Shown here piece after piece: positions 31,455-39,605 of a stretch of DNA of 64,000 bases (positions are counted from its first letter, which is position 1; each line of letters starts with the position of its first letter). The stretch spans positions 1 to 64,000 of the IMG/VR virus record IMGVR_UViG_3300047388_000211. One strand, 5' to 3'. Source of the DNA: a virus. The notes beneath the pieces are model-generated. The model did no database searches. It was given only the letters and a program-made list of their open reading frames with translations, and was not told where the DNA came from. Position numbers and translations under genes: made by a program.

Positions 31455-32035
31455 CGTGGTCGTTCTATACAGAGGATTATCTGCACGACATCGCCGAGAT
31501 TGCGAAGAAGCTGAACCGGAACACCATTGAGCGGATGGTTGAGGGCCTTGCTGAATTGAAGCGCCATCATGGCAGGCTCTTCCTGATCGGTAATGGCGGC
31601 AGCGCGGCCAATGCTTCTCATGCCGTGAATGATTTCAGGAAGATTGTCGGCATCCAGGCTTTCACGCCAACCGACAATGTGGCTGAGCTAACGGCCCGCA
31701 TCAATGACTTTGGCTGGGCTGCCTCCTACGGATCGTGGCTTTCCCAGAGCGGCCTGACGCCAAACGATATGGTGTTCGTATTGTCCGTTGGGGGCGGCGG
31801 AGAACATGTAAGCCAGAACATCGTTCAGGCCCTGAACTACGCTATCGCCATCCGCTGCCCAATTCTGGGGATTGTTGGGAGCCCCGATGGCATGACAGCC
31901 AAAACGGCCAACGCATGTCTGATTATTCTGGACCTTGATGAGGACACCGTTACGCCTTATACCGAGTCCTTTCAGTCCGTGATCCTTCACTTACTTGTGA
32001 CCCATCCAGGACTTCGAGATGAAAATATTCGCTGA
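31451..32035 (+). CDS. gmhA: SIS-domain phosphoheptose isomerase (GmhA-like)
   Basis: 194 aa, the GmhA length. LFLIGNGGSAANASHAVNDF (about residues 38-57) is the sugar-phosphate-binding SIS loop, and VFVLSVGGGGEHVSQN the second. LNRNTIERMVEGLA is the N-terminal helix. The family converts sedoheptulose 7-phosphate to D-glycero-D-manno-heptose 7-phosphate, the step before the adjacent kinase. Confidence 0.85.
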   Translation: MTWSFYTEDYLHDIAEIAKKLNRNTIERMVEGLAELKRHHGRLFLIGNGGSAANASHAVNDFRKIVGIQAFTPTDNVAELTARINDFGWAASYGSWLSQSGLTPNDMVFVLSVGGGGEHVSQNIVQALNYAIAIRCPILGIVGSPDGMTAKTANACLIILDLDEDTVTPYTESFQSVILHLLVTHPGLRDENIR

Positions 32036-32684
32036 CTGCGCCGAACCAAAGACGATGATCGCCCTTGCTCCTGAAGTGGACGGGTTTACTACCAACCCCA
32101 CCTTGATGCGGCAGGCCGGGGTATATGACTATGAGACATTCGCGCGCGGCGTCCTTGAGGCCATCCAAGACAAGCCAATCTCCTTTGAAGTCATAGCCGA
32201 TACCTTCCCGGAGATGGAACGTCAGGCTCATAAGATCCAGTCTTGGGGGCTGAATGCGGTGGTCAAGATCCCGATTACCAATACGAGGGGCGAGTCCTCG
32301 TTTCCGCTCATCGAGCGGCTGGTCGATCGAGGTGTCTCCGTCAATGTGACAGCCGTGATGACAGGGGATCAGGCCACAATGGCGCTGGATGCGGAACCAG
32401 CCATTCTGTCCATCTTCGCGGGGCGTATCGCAGATACCGGCGTGGACCCTCTACCCATCGTCGAAGAGGCAGTCTACGAGGCTGTCGTTACGGAGATCCT
32501 ATGGGCCTCCACTCGGGAGCTTCTCAACATTAAGCAGGCGGAATCCGTCGGTTGCCACATCATTACGCTCTCCCCAGAGCTACTTCGGAAGCGGAGCGTG
32601 ATGGGGAGAAGCCGGGATCTCTACTCTCGGGAGACCGTCCAGCAATTCTACGAAGATGCCAAGAAAGCGGGGTACACCCTATGA
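32019..32684 (+). CDS. Transaldolase family, TalC/FSA-like
   Basis: 221 aa. It starts MKIFADCAEPKTMIALA, close to MxFxDTAxxxxI, followed by DGFTTNPTLMRQAG. NAVVKIPIT contains the Schiff-base Lys, and VSVNVTAVMT plus LSIFAGRIADTG complete the family. Short transaldolases make fructose 6-phosphate or sedoheptulose 7-phosphate. Next to GmhA the second product is attractive, because it feeds heptose synthesis. Confidence 0.85.
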   Translation: MKIFADCAEPKTMIALAPEVDGFTTNPTLMRQAGVYDYETFARGVLEAIQDKPISFEVIADTFPEMERQAHKIQSWGLNAVVKIPITNTRGESSFPLIERLVDRGVSVNVTAVMTGDQATMALDAEPAILSIFAGRIADTGVDPLPIVEEAVYEAVVTEILWASTRELLNIKQAESVGCHIITLSPELLRKRSVMGRSRDLYSRETVQQFYEDAKKAGYTL

Positions 32685-33379
32685 AGGTTTACGTCCATGG
32701 CAATGGCCATCTGGCCGAGATCACGACAGCCCATGTGGCCTCACTGGGGCATGCCTGCCTTGTGGCCCATGAAGCCGACGTCATCTGGTGCTGTGAGGAT
32801 GTGAATAGCGTCCACCACGTCCCGCGCGTCCTGGAAGACATCCACCGTCTGGTTCATATGCGGCCCACGGCCCTGTTCCTGATTTCCTCCCAGCTTCCGG
32901 TCGGTACCATTGGGCAACTGGAAAAAGAGTTTCCGCGTAGCGCGTTCGCCTGCTGCCCGGAGAACTTCAGGGCTGTGGATACCGCTGAGGCCTATCTGGA
33001 GCAGGCGCGATTCGTGGTGGGGGTCCGCGACATGGCACAGGCTATCACCCTGCGTCCTCTATTCCCATTGATCTCCGAGATGGAATGCATGTCGGTAGAA
33101 TCGGCGGAGATGGTGAAGCACACCGTCAATGCCTATCTGGGACTGTGCATCGCCTTCATCAACGAGATCCGGGATGTGTGCGCTGTAGTGGGTGCCGACA
33201 TCGTGGAAGTGGAATCCGGGCTACGCACGGAACCCCGGGTGAGCCCACTGGCACCGCTCCATGCCGGGGAGCCCTTCGGCTGGGGCCATATTGACCGAGA
33301 CCTAACTTATCTCCGGGATCTTCACCGGACTGTACTGATTGAGGCTATCCATGAGAGCAATCATTCTCGCCGCAGGTAA
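32681..33379 (+). CDS. UDP-sugar-dehydrogenase-like protein without catalytic Cys
   Basis: 232 aa, about half the usual length. VYVHGNGHLAEITTAHVA is a Rossmann-like start and SAEMVKHTVNAYLGLCIAF matches the dehydrogenase helix bearing the Lys-Asn pair. The catalytic loop, normally G-G-S/H-C-F/I-P-K-D, reads FGWGHIDRDL here. The Cys is replaced and the last domain is missing. It may be an inactive relative, a sugar-binding partner, or an altered oxidoreductase. Confidence 0.65.
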   Translation: MKVYVHGNGHLAEITTAHVASLGHACLVAHEADVIWCCEDVNSVHHVPRVLEDIHRLVHMRPTALFLISSQLPVGTIGQLEKEFPRSAFACCPENFRAVDTAEAYLEQARFVVGVRDMAQAITLRPLFPLISEMECMSVESAEMVKHTVNAYLGLCIAFINEIRDVCAVVGADIVEVESGLRTEPRVSPLAPLHAGEPFGWGHIDRDLTYLRDLHRTVLIEAIHESNHSRRR

Positions 33380-34043
33380 AGGAGAGCGGCTACAGAGCGT
33401 CGAGCCTAATGTGCCGAAACCCATGGTCCGCATTGCAGATACGCCGGTGCTGGAGTTCACGGTTGAACACCTGAACGACTGCGGCATCCATGGAATCATC
33501 GTTACCACAGGACATTTATCCGAACAAATCATCGATTACTTTGAAGGCCAGTGGGGACTCACGATGCAATACACCGTCGAGAAGGAGCCCCTCGGCACTG
33601 CGGGTGGATTCAAGGAAGCAATGCGACTGTTTGGATGGAATGGGCCAGTGCTCGTATGGAATGGGGATAACTTCTCTACCTGTGATCCCAGGCGGATGCT
33701 GGAGTACCACAAGGCTCATGGTGGGGATGCCACGATGGCAATCTGCTGGAGGAAGAATGCCAGCCAGTCGAGCGTGATTGAATGGAGCTGGGATAACCGC
33801 ATCACCTATTTCCGGGAGAAGGCGGAGCGAAAGCTGGACTACGGCTGGGTGAACGCTGGTATCTACATTTTGAACGAAAGCGTGATGGACTACATCCCAG
33901 ATGTAGGTGACTTTGGCTACGACGTGTTCCCTTCGATGATTCGCGATAGGGATATGTTTGCCTACGGCTTCTCTCAGGATGAATGGCTCTATTGGTATGA
34001 CACTCCGGCAGATTTAGCGGAGCTTCGGAAGAGGTTTCCATGA
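33351..34043 (+). CDS. Sugar-1-phosphate nucleotidyltransferase (HddC/RmlA-like)
   Basis: 230 aa from the ATG at 33351. ILAAGKGERLQS is the nucleotide loop (G-x-G-x-R-L) and PKPMVRIADTPVLE the K-P-M motif. VWNGDNF supplies the metal-binding Asp, and EKEPLGTAGG the sugar loop. In context it activates heptose 1-phosphate as an NDP sugar. GDP versus ADP cannot be read from sequence. It overlaps the preceding gene by 29 bases. Confidence 0.85.
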   Translation: MRAIILAAGKGERLQSVEPNVPKPMVRIADTPVLEFTVEHLNDCGIHGIIVTTGHLSEQIIDYFEGQWGLTMQYTVEKEPLGTAGGFKEAMRLFGWNGPVLVWNGDNFSTCDPRRMLEYHKAHGGDATMAICWRKNASQSSVIEWSWDNRITYFREKAERKLDYGWVNAGIYILNESVMDYIPDVGDFGYDVFPSMIRDRDMFAYGFSQDEWLYWYDTPADLAELRKRFP

Positions 34044-34591
34044 GTCTCGTCGACTTCGGCTTCACCGACAGAATCCCTGGTTCATTCACGAAGATCAATG
34101 CGGAAGCGTATTACAGCTGCGCGATAGAGGTACTGAATCTGCGCGCGCGCCCCACGTTTGTTGAAGTCGGGGTGGACCAGGGCCGAAGCGCCAGCGTGAT
34201 CATGCAGGCCATCAAGACTACAGGAGTTGACGCCTTCATGATTCTAGTGGATAGCTGGGAGAGCGTTCTCATCGGGAACAAGGCAAAAGTGGAGACATTG
34301 GCGCAAGCCAATGGTATCCGCCATGTCATTCTCCATATGACATCGGTGGAAGCGGCAATGGCTGTCGCAGATCAGAGTATCGATATGATCCTGATCGATG
34401 CCAACCATACCGAGAGCCACCCGAATGAGGATTGTGAGGCGTGGCTACCCAAGCTGAAGTCCGGAGGCATCGCCTGCTTCCATGACTATAGCTCCGGATT
34501 CCAGGCCGTGGATGACGCTGTGGATTTCTGGACATCGGCTTATCTGGACCATCAGGTCTATGAAGGGCTGGCGGTTCGGAGGAAACCATGA
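34040..34591 (+). CDS. Class I SAM methyltransferase (Methyltransf_24-like)
   Basis: 183 aa. VEVGVDQGRSASVIMQA is motif I, MILVDSWES the acidic strand end, and ILIDANHTESHP and GGIACFHDYSSGF follow. It is paralogous to the early protein at 10924. In this operon it probably methylates a sugar hydroxyl. Confidence 0.78.
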   Translation: MSLVDFGFTDRIPGSFTKINAEAYYSCAIEVLNLRARPTFVEVGVDQGRSASVIMQAIKTTGVDAFMILVDSWESVLIGNKAKVETLAQANGIRHVILHMTSVEAAMAVADQSIDMILIDANHTESHPNEDCEAWLPKLKSGGIACFHDYSSGFQAVDDAVDFWTSAYLDHQVYEGLAVRRKP

Positions 34592-35247
34592 AAATAACCA
34601 GAGAGGGATTCGCTGTGGTTGAAGGAGACATGCTCCTGTCTCGCTATGTGGAAGAGCAGGGGCGGCTGGATGTGGACTATCCCACCACCGACCTGATGCT
34701 GCCCTATATCCCCGAAGGGGGTATCGTGGTCGATGTGGGAGCCTGTATCGGCGACCACACCGTGGCGTACTCCCAGATGGTGGGGCCTCAGGGGAAAGTC
34801 TATGCCTTTGAACCGAACCCCATTGCCTTTGAATGCCTGCTCTATAACACGAAGGGCTACTCGAATGTGGTGGCCTGTGGCTTCGGTCTGTCGAACTTCA
34901 ACGGCAATGTCAATGTGAAGGTGGATGCCTACAATGTCGGGGCCACGCGCCTTGTGGACTATACCGATGCAGGGCTTCATTCCACCGTCCTCCGCTTGGA
35001 CGATATCGCGAAGGACTGGACACGCCTGGACTTCATGAAGATCGATGCGGAGGGCCATGAACCCTGGATATTGGATGGAGCGAAAGAGACTCTTCGGAGG
35101 CTCCATCCCGTGATGCTTATTGAGATCCAGACCGAAATGCTGGCGCACAATGGTTTCACTCCTAAGGATGTCTATGATCGGCTGGCCAATCTTGGCTTCG
35201 GGTTCAGCGAGGGAGATCGGCATTCCTACGATCTCTTGGTTTTATGA
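34588..35247 (+). CDS. FkbM-family methyltransferase
   Basis: 219 aa. VVDVGACIGDHTVAYSQM is motif I; VYAFEPNPIAFECLL is the strand-2 region; and LDDIAKDWTRLDFMKIDAEG with EPWILDGA is the FkbM signature (K-I-D-x-E-G). Usually O-methylates sugars or polyketides. Four-base overlaps on both sides. Confidence 0.85.
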   Translation: MKITREGFAVVEGDMLLSRYVEEQGRLDVDYPTTDLMLPYIPEGGIVVDVGACIGDHTVAYSQMVGPQGKVYAFEPNPIAFECLLYNTKGYSNVVACGFGLSNFNGNVNVKVDAYNVGATRLVDYTDAGLHSTVLRLDDIAKDWTRLDFMKIDAEGHEPWILDGAKETLRRLHPVMLIEIQTEMLAHNGFTPKDVYDRLANLGFGFSEGDRHSYDLLVL

Positions 35248-35993
35248 AGATCATGTACCTGGGGATCGCGGTATGGCCCTCCTGGGACGTGGCCATGTCG
35301 AAGATGTGGATCTGGCGGAAGTCGATCGATCGCTTCGGCTATGACTTCAAGTACTACGGCATTGGAACCAAGCGCTGGCCCGGGTATCGTGCCCAGAAGG
35401 TGGAGTCCCAGCTGGAGTATTTAGTCAAGAGTGGGACTGGCGGAGCCAGCCACGTGTTCTACACCGACTGCTGTGACTGCCTGATGCTGGCCGATGCCGC
35501 CGAGATTGAGAGTAAGTATAAGGCCATGGGTTCCCCTCCCATGCTTGTCCAGTCTGCGAGCCAGTTGGGCAATGTCAGCGATGGGAGTAAGTATCCATAC
35601 TTTGATGAGCGCTACCCCGGAGTGAAGTTCCGCTACCCCTGTGTCGGTGGCTACCTGATGGAGGTCCCCTTACTGAGACAGTTCTTACAGCGGATGCATG
35701 ATGAGTACCCGGAGAAGGATGGCTGGGGCGATGACTGCTTCATCTGGTACGAAGGATTCCAGCAGGGCTGGTTCCGTCCCCATCTCGATACCAAGTGTGA
35801 GATCTGGACAGTCGGCCATGAAGACAATCTGGAAGTGAAGCGGGGGCGGCTCTACAACCCACTCACCGACTCCTGGCCGTGTCTCTGGCATAACTCCGGA
35901 GGCAGCGCCAATCAGGAGACGTTCAAAGATCACATGATGATCCCGATGGCGCGCAGGCTTGGGATTCTCGGAGAGGATGAGGTGAAGCCATGA
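35244..35993 (+). CDS. PLOD-like glycosyltransferase, second copy
   Basis: 249 aa. VFYTDCCDCLMLADAAEI matches the D-x-x-D donor site of the PLOD/collagen transferase group. YPCVGGYLMEVPLLRQF is the acceptor region and GWGDDCFIWYEGF holds the later acid. Relative of the protein at 28880. It lies between FkbM and a GT2-like gene. Confidence 0.7.
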   Translation: MKIMYLGIAVWPSWDVAMSKMWIWRKSIDRFGYDFKYYGIGTKRWPGYRAQKVESQLEYLVKSGTGGASHVFYTDCCDCLMLADAAEIESKYKAMGSPPMLVQSASQLGNVSDGSKYPYFDERYPGVKFRYPCVGGYLMEVPLLRQFLQRMHDEYPEKDGWGDDCFIWYEGFQQGWFRPHLDTKCEIWTVGHEDNLEVKRGRLYNPLTDSWPCLWHNSGGSANQETFKDHMMIPMARRLGILGEDEVKP

Positions 35994-36700
35994 AGGTCAA
36001 TGTGGTTATGCTTTGCTGCAACAGGCACATGCTCACCCATCAGGCGCTCCGGACACTTCGCCGGAACACACCAGCAGAACTCTTCAATCTCACCATTGTC
36101 GATGACCAGAGCGCGATCCCGCCCATGCTCAAGGAAGGGGATGCCTACCTGAAGATTGAGAACTCAAAACACATCACCGGCCAGGCCCGGAATCTTAGTG
36201 TGTATTGGTCGGAGAAGGTGTTCGGGCGCGGAGACTATCTGTATCTCTCGGATAACGATGTGTATTTTATGCCGGGATGGCTGGACCGTCTCGTGTCGAC
36301 ATTCAATCACGAGGAGCATGTGGGCTTCAAATTGATGGGCGGCTGGAATCACCAGTACATGCAACCTAAGACAGGCATCATGAAGAGCGCTGGCGGTGAA
36401 GGTGGCTATCAGATAGCTGAGCATGACGCGGTGACCGGAGCGTCCCAGCTGATGCGCTGGGAGACCTGGGATAAGTACGGGCCTCTAGACGCTCATGCCC
36501 AGGGAGTATGCCAGGGAGAAGACTGGCAGTTCTGCCAGAAGATCATTAAGGATGGAGGCAGGGTGGGGAGTATCTATCCCAGGGTGGTGTTCAATTGCGG
36601 CCTGACCAACTCCTACGGGGCTCCAAGCGTTGGAGCCGATGTGGTGCTGGCGGAACTGAAGGAAGCGAAGAAGCAGCACCCGGATCTCTATTATGAATAA
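35990..36700 (+). CDS. Glycosyltransferase, GT2-like
   Basis: 236 aa. NVVMLCCNRHMLTHQALRTL is the GT2 start, TIVDDQS and YLSDNDVYFMPGWLDRLV give the D-x-D site, and CQGEDWQFCQKI fits the catalytic acid position (E-D-W). Adds another sugar in the pathway. Eight-base overlap with the next gene. Confidence 0.82.
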   Translation: MKVNVVMLCCNRHMLTHQALRTLRRNTPAELFNLTIVDDQSAIPPMLKEGDAYLKIENSKHITGQARNLSVYWSEKVFGRGDYLYLSDNDVYFMPGWLDRLVSTFNHEEHVGFKLMGGWNHQYMQPKTGIMKSAGGEGGYQIAEHDAVTGASQLMRWETWDKYGPLDAHAQGVCQGEDWQFCQKIIKDGGRVGSIYPRVVFNCGLTNSYGAPSVGADVVLAELKEAKKQHPDLYYE

Positions 36701-37208
36701 GCTCAACATCGGGAGTGGGCAGCGACGGTTTGAGAACGCCTTTGGCTGGGTCAATGTAGATGCCGTATCACGTCCGGGAGAAGAACCGGACCTTATCTGC
36801 GATGTTGGTAAGGAGCCGCTTCCTTATGATGATGGGACGATCGACTGTATCGTGTTGCACCATGTCTATGAGCATTTTCGCCCTGGCGATGGCCACGGCA
36901 TCGTCCTGGAATCGCATCGCGTCCTTCGTGCTGGCGGCAGCCTGATCTTAACGCTACCCAACTGGAGGGCGCTGGCGGAGCGGTGGCTGACTGGTCAGAT
37001 CGACGACTACATCTACTTTATCAATATGTATGGAACCTGGAGAGATGTCGAAGACGCTCACAAATGGGGGTATAGCATGAGCGGGCTGAAGGAAGATTTG
37101 ATGGGCGTGGCTCCATGGAGTCGTATCGCGCCGTTCAACTGGAGAGAGATACATGGGGCATACGTGGCTAAAGACTGGTGGATCAATGGTATAGAGGCAA
37201 TTAAGTGA
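36693..37208 (+). CDS. Class I methyltransferase, Methyltransf_11-like
   Basis: 171 aa. LNIGSGQRRFENAFGWVNVD is motif I, CDVGKEPLPYDDGTID and IVLHHVYEHF are motifs II/IV, and LRAGGSLILTLPNW the strand-5 region. Predicted sugar or small-molecule O-methyltransferase. Confidence 0.8.
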   Translation: MNKLNIGSGQRRFENAFGWVNVDAVSRPGEEPDLICDVGKEPLPYDDGTIDCIVLHHVYEHFRPGDGHGIVLESHRVLRAGGSLILTLPNWRALAERWLTGQIDDYIYFINMYGTWRDVEDAHKWGYSMSGLKEDLMGVAPWSRIAPFNWREIHGAYVAKDWWINGIEAIK

Positions 37209-37597
37209 TGGAATACGTGAAGCAGGATAACAGGAGAATCCGGAGTGACGGAAGCCGCACGAAGGGATCTGTCCGTGGACTACATCGTATTATTGTTGAG
37301 CGGGAGATTGGCCGATCGCTACTTCCAAGCGAAATCGTTCATCATAAGAATACGAATAAGCGTGACAATAGCCCAGACAATCTGGAACTCACAACTCACT
37401 CCGAGCACGCCAAAGAACATAATCGCCTGCGATGGCTTAATGCTATGGCCTGTCGCGTCTGCGATGCTCTCACAATCTCCAGGCTAGGGCTGTGCCATCA
37501 GCACAGCACGATTCAGGGTATCTGGGCACGGAGGCGGGGAGGCAAAACCGGAGACTGGCTTGAAGACTGGATATCCATTTACAGGCCACGAAAGTGA
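37208..37597 (+). CDS. HNH homing endonuclease, second
   Basis: 129 aa starting one base inside the previous stop; GTG at 37205 is an alternative. HRIIVEREIGRSLLPSEIVH, then HKNTNKRDNSPDNLELTTHSEHAKEH, is the HNH_3 core. An additional CRVC and CHQH pair may form a second zinc site. Homing element near the end of the glycan operon. No intron boundary seen. Confidence 0.85.
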   Translation: MEYVKQDNRRIRSDGSRTKGSVRGLHRIIVEREIGRSLLPSEIVHHKNTNKRDNSPDNLELTTHSEHAKEHNRLRWLNAMACRVCDALTISRLGLCHQHSTIQGIWARRRGGKTGDWLEDWISIYRPRK

Positions 37598-37603
37598 GGA
37601 ACG

Positions 37604-37921
37604 ATGCCAAGTCTATTGGACGAAAGGAATTTCATGTCTATTGCCGCATTGGGTAAGTTCTCGATCGACATCACGCCGGTCGAGCATTCCGGTCTCTACC
37701 ACGTCAACATTGGCTCGGAGAACCGGAAAGAGGTGGTCTCCATGCAGACCAACATCGGGGAGACTCCCGATCAGTTTGGGATGCGGATCAAGAGCATGCT
37801 CCGCGCGCTGCTCAATGGAGAACCGAAAGTATTGCCACAGGAGAAGCTCGATGTTCAACCCGATAATAGTCCCGGTAAGAAACAACCTAAGCCTAACAAA
37901 GAAAGCAATCCGAACCTTTAA
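37604..37921 (+). CDS. Hypothetical protein, 105 aa
   Basis: Beta-rich first half (IDITPVEHSGLYHVNIGSE) and a Lys/Pro-rich disordered tail. No family. The tail overlaps the next glycosyltransferase by 71 bases. Confidence 0.55.
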   Translation: MPSLLDERNFMSIAALGKFSIDITPVEHSGLYHVNIGSENRKEVVSMQTNIGETPDQFGMRIKSMLRALLNGEPKVLPQEKLDVQPDNSPGKKQPKPNKESNPNL

Positions 37922-38558
37922 GGCACAGGATATCGGAGACGTCTCCATCCTGGTGATCAACAACGCTTCCACCGATGGAACCACGGAGTACCTGGGAACC
38001 GAGCGGGATATCTATCAGATGTACTACGACCCACCGCTGTCGGTGGCGGCCTCGTGGAACCGTGCCCTGAACTTCTTCTTTATAGCGGGAGCCGAGTATG
38101 CGCTGGTGGTCAATAATGACGTCGAGCTACAGCCCCAGACGTACAGGTATCTCGTGGGGGACGGAGGGGGCTTTGTCACCTGTATCGGGAACCAGCAGTG
38201 GCCGGAGGTGATCAATCCACCGGACCCTGAGAAGAAGCGGGCGCACCCCGACTTTAGCTGCTATCTGATCCGAAAGGAAGTGTATGAAAAGGTTGGGCCG
38301 TTTGATGAGCAGTTCCTTATCGCTTTTGGTGAAGACTGGGATTATCACGTTCGCCTGCATCGATCTGGGATTGCTGCTATGGCTATTGATTTCCCGTTTC
38401 TCCACCACGGATCAATGACCATCAAGAACGCCGATCTCTCCGAGATCCGGAAGATCCAGATGCAGGCGGAAAAGAACCGCATGTACTTCAAGAAGAAGTG
38501 GGGGATGGCGGGAGCCAGCGAGGAGTATTACCGCTACTTCAATAATGAAGCGCCATAA
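37851..38558 (+). CDS. Glycosyltransferase, GT2-like (last of operon)
   Basis: 235 aa from the ATG at 37851 with CAGGAG upstream; the upstream frame is a shadow of the preceding gene. FNPIIVPVRNNLSLTKKAIR and VINNASTDGT are GT2 motifs, ALVVNNDVEL is the D-x-D-like site, and FGEDWDYHVRLH the catalytic region. Last rightward gene before the convergent late operon. Confidence 0.85.
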   Translation: MFNPIIVPVRNNLSLTKKAIRTFKAQDIGDVSILVINNASTDGTTEYLGTERDIYQMYYDPPLSVAASWNRALNFFFIAGAEYALVVNNDVELQPQTYRYLVGDGGGFVTCIGNQQWPEVINPPDPEKKRAHPDFSCYLIRKEVYEKVGPFDEQFLIAFGEDWDYHVRLHRSGIAAMAIDFPFLHHGSMTIKNADLSEIRKIQMQAEKNRMYFKKKWGMAGASEEYYRYFNNEAP

Positions 38559-38588
38559 AAAGAACCCCGCGCCGTGCGATGCGCGGGG
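38555..38588 (-). terminator. Rho-independent terminator of the late operon
   Basis: Read on the minus strand, CCCCGCGC and GCGCGGGG form a perfect 8-pair stem around ATCGCACG, followed by TTCTTTTTAT. It stops leftward transcription from 64 kb just at the end of the convergent glycan operon. Confidence 0.85.
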
Positions 38589-38731
38589 TAAGAAAGTAAT
38601 GAGCGATGGCTCCAGTATAGAACTCTATCGGGTGGAAGGGAAGCGTGGAGTGACCGACCGGTCGGTAGGTCTACCCCAGAGCTTCCTCCACCACAGCAGT
38701 ATCCGCCTCAAGCTTCGCGAGGCGGTAATCC

Positions 38732-38932
38732 TCATCGATGCGGAAACTGGACGGTTTGTAATCCCGCCAAAAGTCCGGCGAGATTCAAAAGCCAAATGAC
38801 GACGCCGACGACCACGACGATGCGCTCCAGGACTAACAGAGGAGCGCTCATATATTTTCCGACCCAGGTTTCCACCAAATACTGCAATACCCCGATCGCG
38901 ATAATCGTCAGGACGACCGCCAGTAACGACAC
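38732..38932 (-). CDS. Two-TM holin-like protein, 66 aa
   Basis: GTG start at 38932 (AAGG upstream), two hydrophobic segments at residues 2-20 and 34-55, and a short positively flanked loop between, a class II holin pattern. Its end is odd. A +1 shift near CTT-TTG in the second segment would join a 35-residue hydrophilic tail (WRDYKPSSFRIDEDYRLA, then KLEADTAVVEEALG) that ends at 38671, so the real protein may be about 85 aa. It lies in the lysis region next to duplicated small membrane ORFs. Confidence 0.6.
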   Translation of the reverse strand: MSLLAVVLTIIAIGVLQYLVETWVGKYMSAPLLVLERIVVVVGVVIWLLNLAGLLAGLQTVQFPHR

Positions 38933-38933
38933 G

Positions 38934-39221
38934 TTAGTGGACCTTTCCCGAAGCTTTACCTGCGGCTGTGCCAGCAACAGGTGTTTGGGCCGCTACGGCT
39001 GCCGCTAGTGCTGCCGTCTGGGCTTCAAGAGATGTATTCAAGTCGGTAATGGCTTGCAGTTCCGCCGGTGTGGCACCTGCCGCAATAGCTGCTGCTACTG
39101 CTGCCGCAATCGCGGCCTGGATTCCATTGATCACAACGATTGCCGAGTCGACCACGTTTTTCTCGGATGAAGCGTCGGTCGCTGCCTGTGCAAGTAGTAC
39201 GTCTAGCTGATTCTGGCTCAT
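38934..39221 (-). CDS. Alanine-rich helical protein, 95 aa
   Basis: Start MSQNQLDVLLAQ at 39221 because GGAG lies seven bases upstream. A long Ala-rich helix (AAIAAAVAAAIAAGATPAEL) follows, with a Gly/Lys tail. It might be a coiled tail/lysis accessory. No family. Confidence 0.55.
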   Translation of the reverse strand: MSQNQLDVLLAQAATDASSEKNVVDSAIVVINGIQAAIAAAVAAAIAAGATPAELQAITDLNTSLEAQTAALAAAVAAQTPVAGTAAGKASGKVH

Positions 39222-39248
39222 GATAGTGCTCCAAATGACCGCCAAGGG

Positions 39249-39437
39249 TCATTTTTCTGTGGCATTCTGTACCACGTTTTTAAGGTTAGCGGTTTCCGTC
39301 TCGTGCTGCTTGTTCAGCTTGGCGAGCGCGTCTATTTCCGACTGCAAATTTGGAGCCGGGGTATTGATGGTAATGTTCGCATCGATCTGAACATGGATAT
39401 TCAACCATGATGATGGATCTTTGTAAGTATCACTCAT
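39249..39437 (-). CDS. Small coiled-coil protein, 62 aa
   Basis: Soluble, with a C-terminal helix (EIDALAKLNKQHETETANLK). ATGA overlap with the preceding small membrane protein. It may be a spanin-like or accessory partner. Confidence 0.55.
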   Translation of the reverse strand: MSDTYKDPSSWLNIHVQIDANITINTPAPNLQSEIDALAKLNKQHETETANLKNVVQNATEK

Positions 39438-39595
39438 GGTGCTGGCGGCGGTGTTGGGGATGCCCCTCCGAACAATTGCGCGAGAATCGGCGCAATCATA
39501 ATAAACAACTGAGCAATTCCCGTAATCAAGGTAATCCAGTTATTGGCATCACCCGCTTTAAAGGATGCGGAATGCGCCTGTAGATCCGATTGCAT
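39434..39595 (-). CDS. Small membrane protein, copy A (53 aa)
   Basis: AAAGGAGATATC precedes the ATG. Residues 21-43 (WITLITGIAQLFIMIAPILA) are one membrane helix, followed by a Pro-rich tail. It closely resembles the 54-aa protein at 40878 (NNWITVITAFAQLFVLIAPL), a duplicated gene. Likely a holin or membrane-anchored lysis protein. Confidence 0.65.
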   Translation of the reverse strand: MQSDLQAHSASFKAGDANNWITLITGIAQLFIMIAPILAQLFGGASPTPPPAP

Positions 39596-39605
39596 GATAT
39601 CTCCT

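Noticed and set aside
38545-38799. Plus-strand ORF of 84 codons at the convergent end
   Set aside because: Its start covers the late terminator and it runs antisense to the holin-like gene and its likely tail; probably a shadow.
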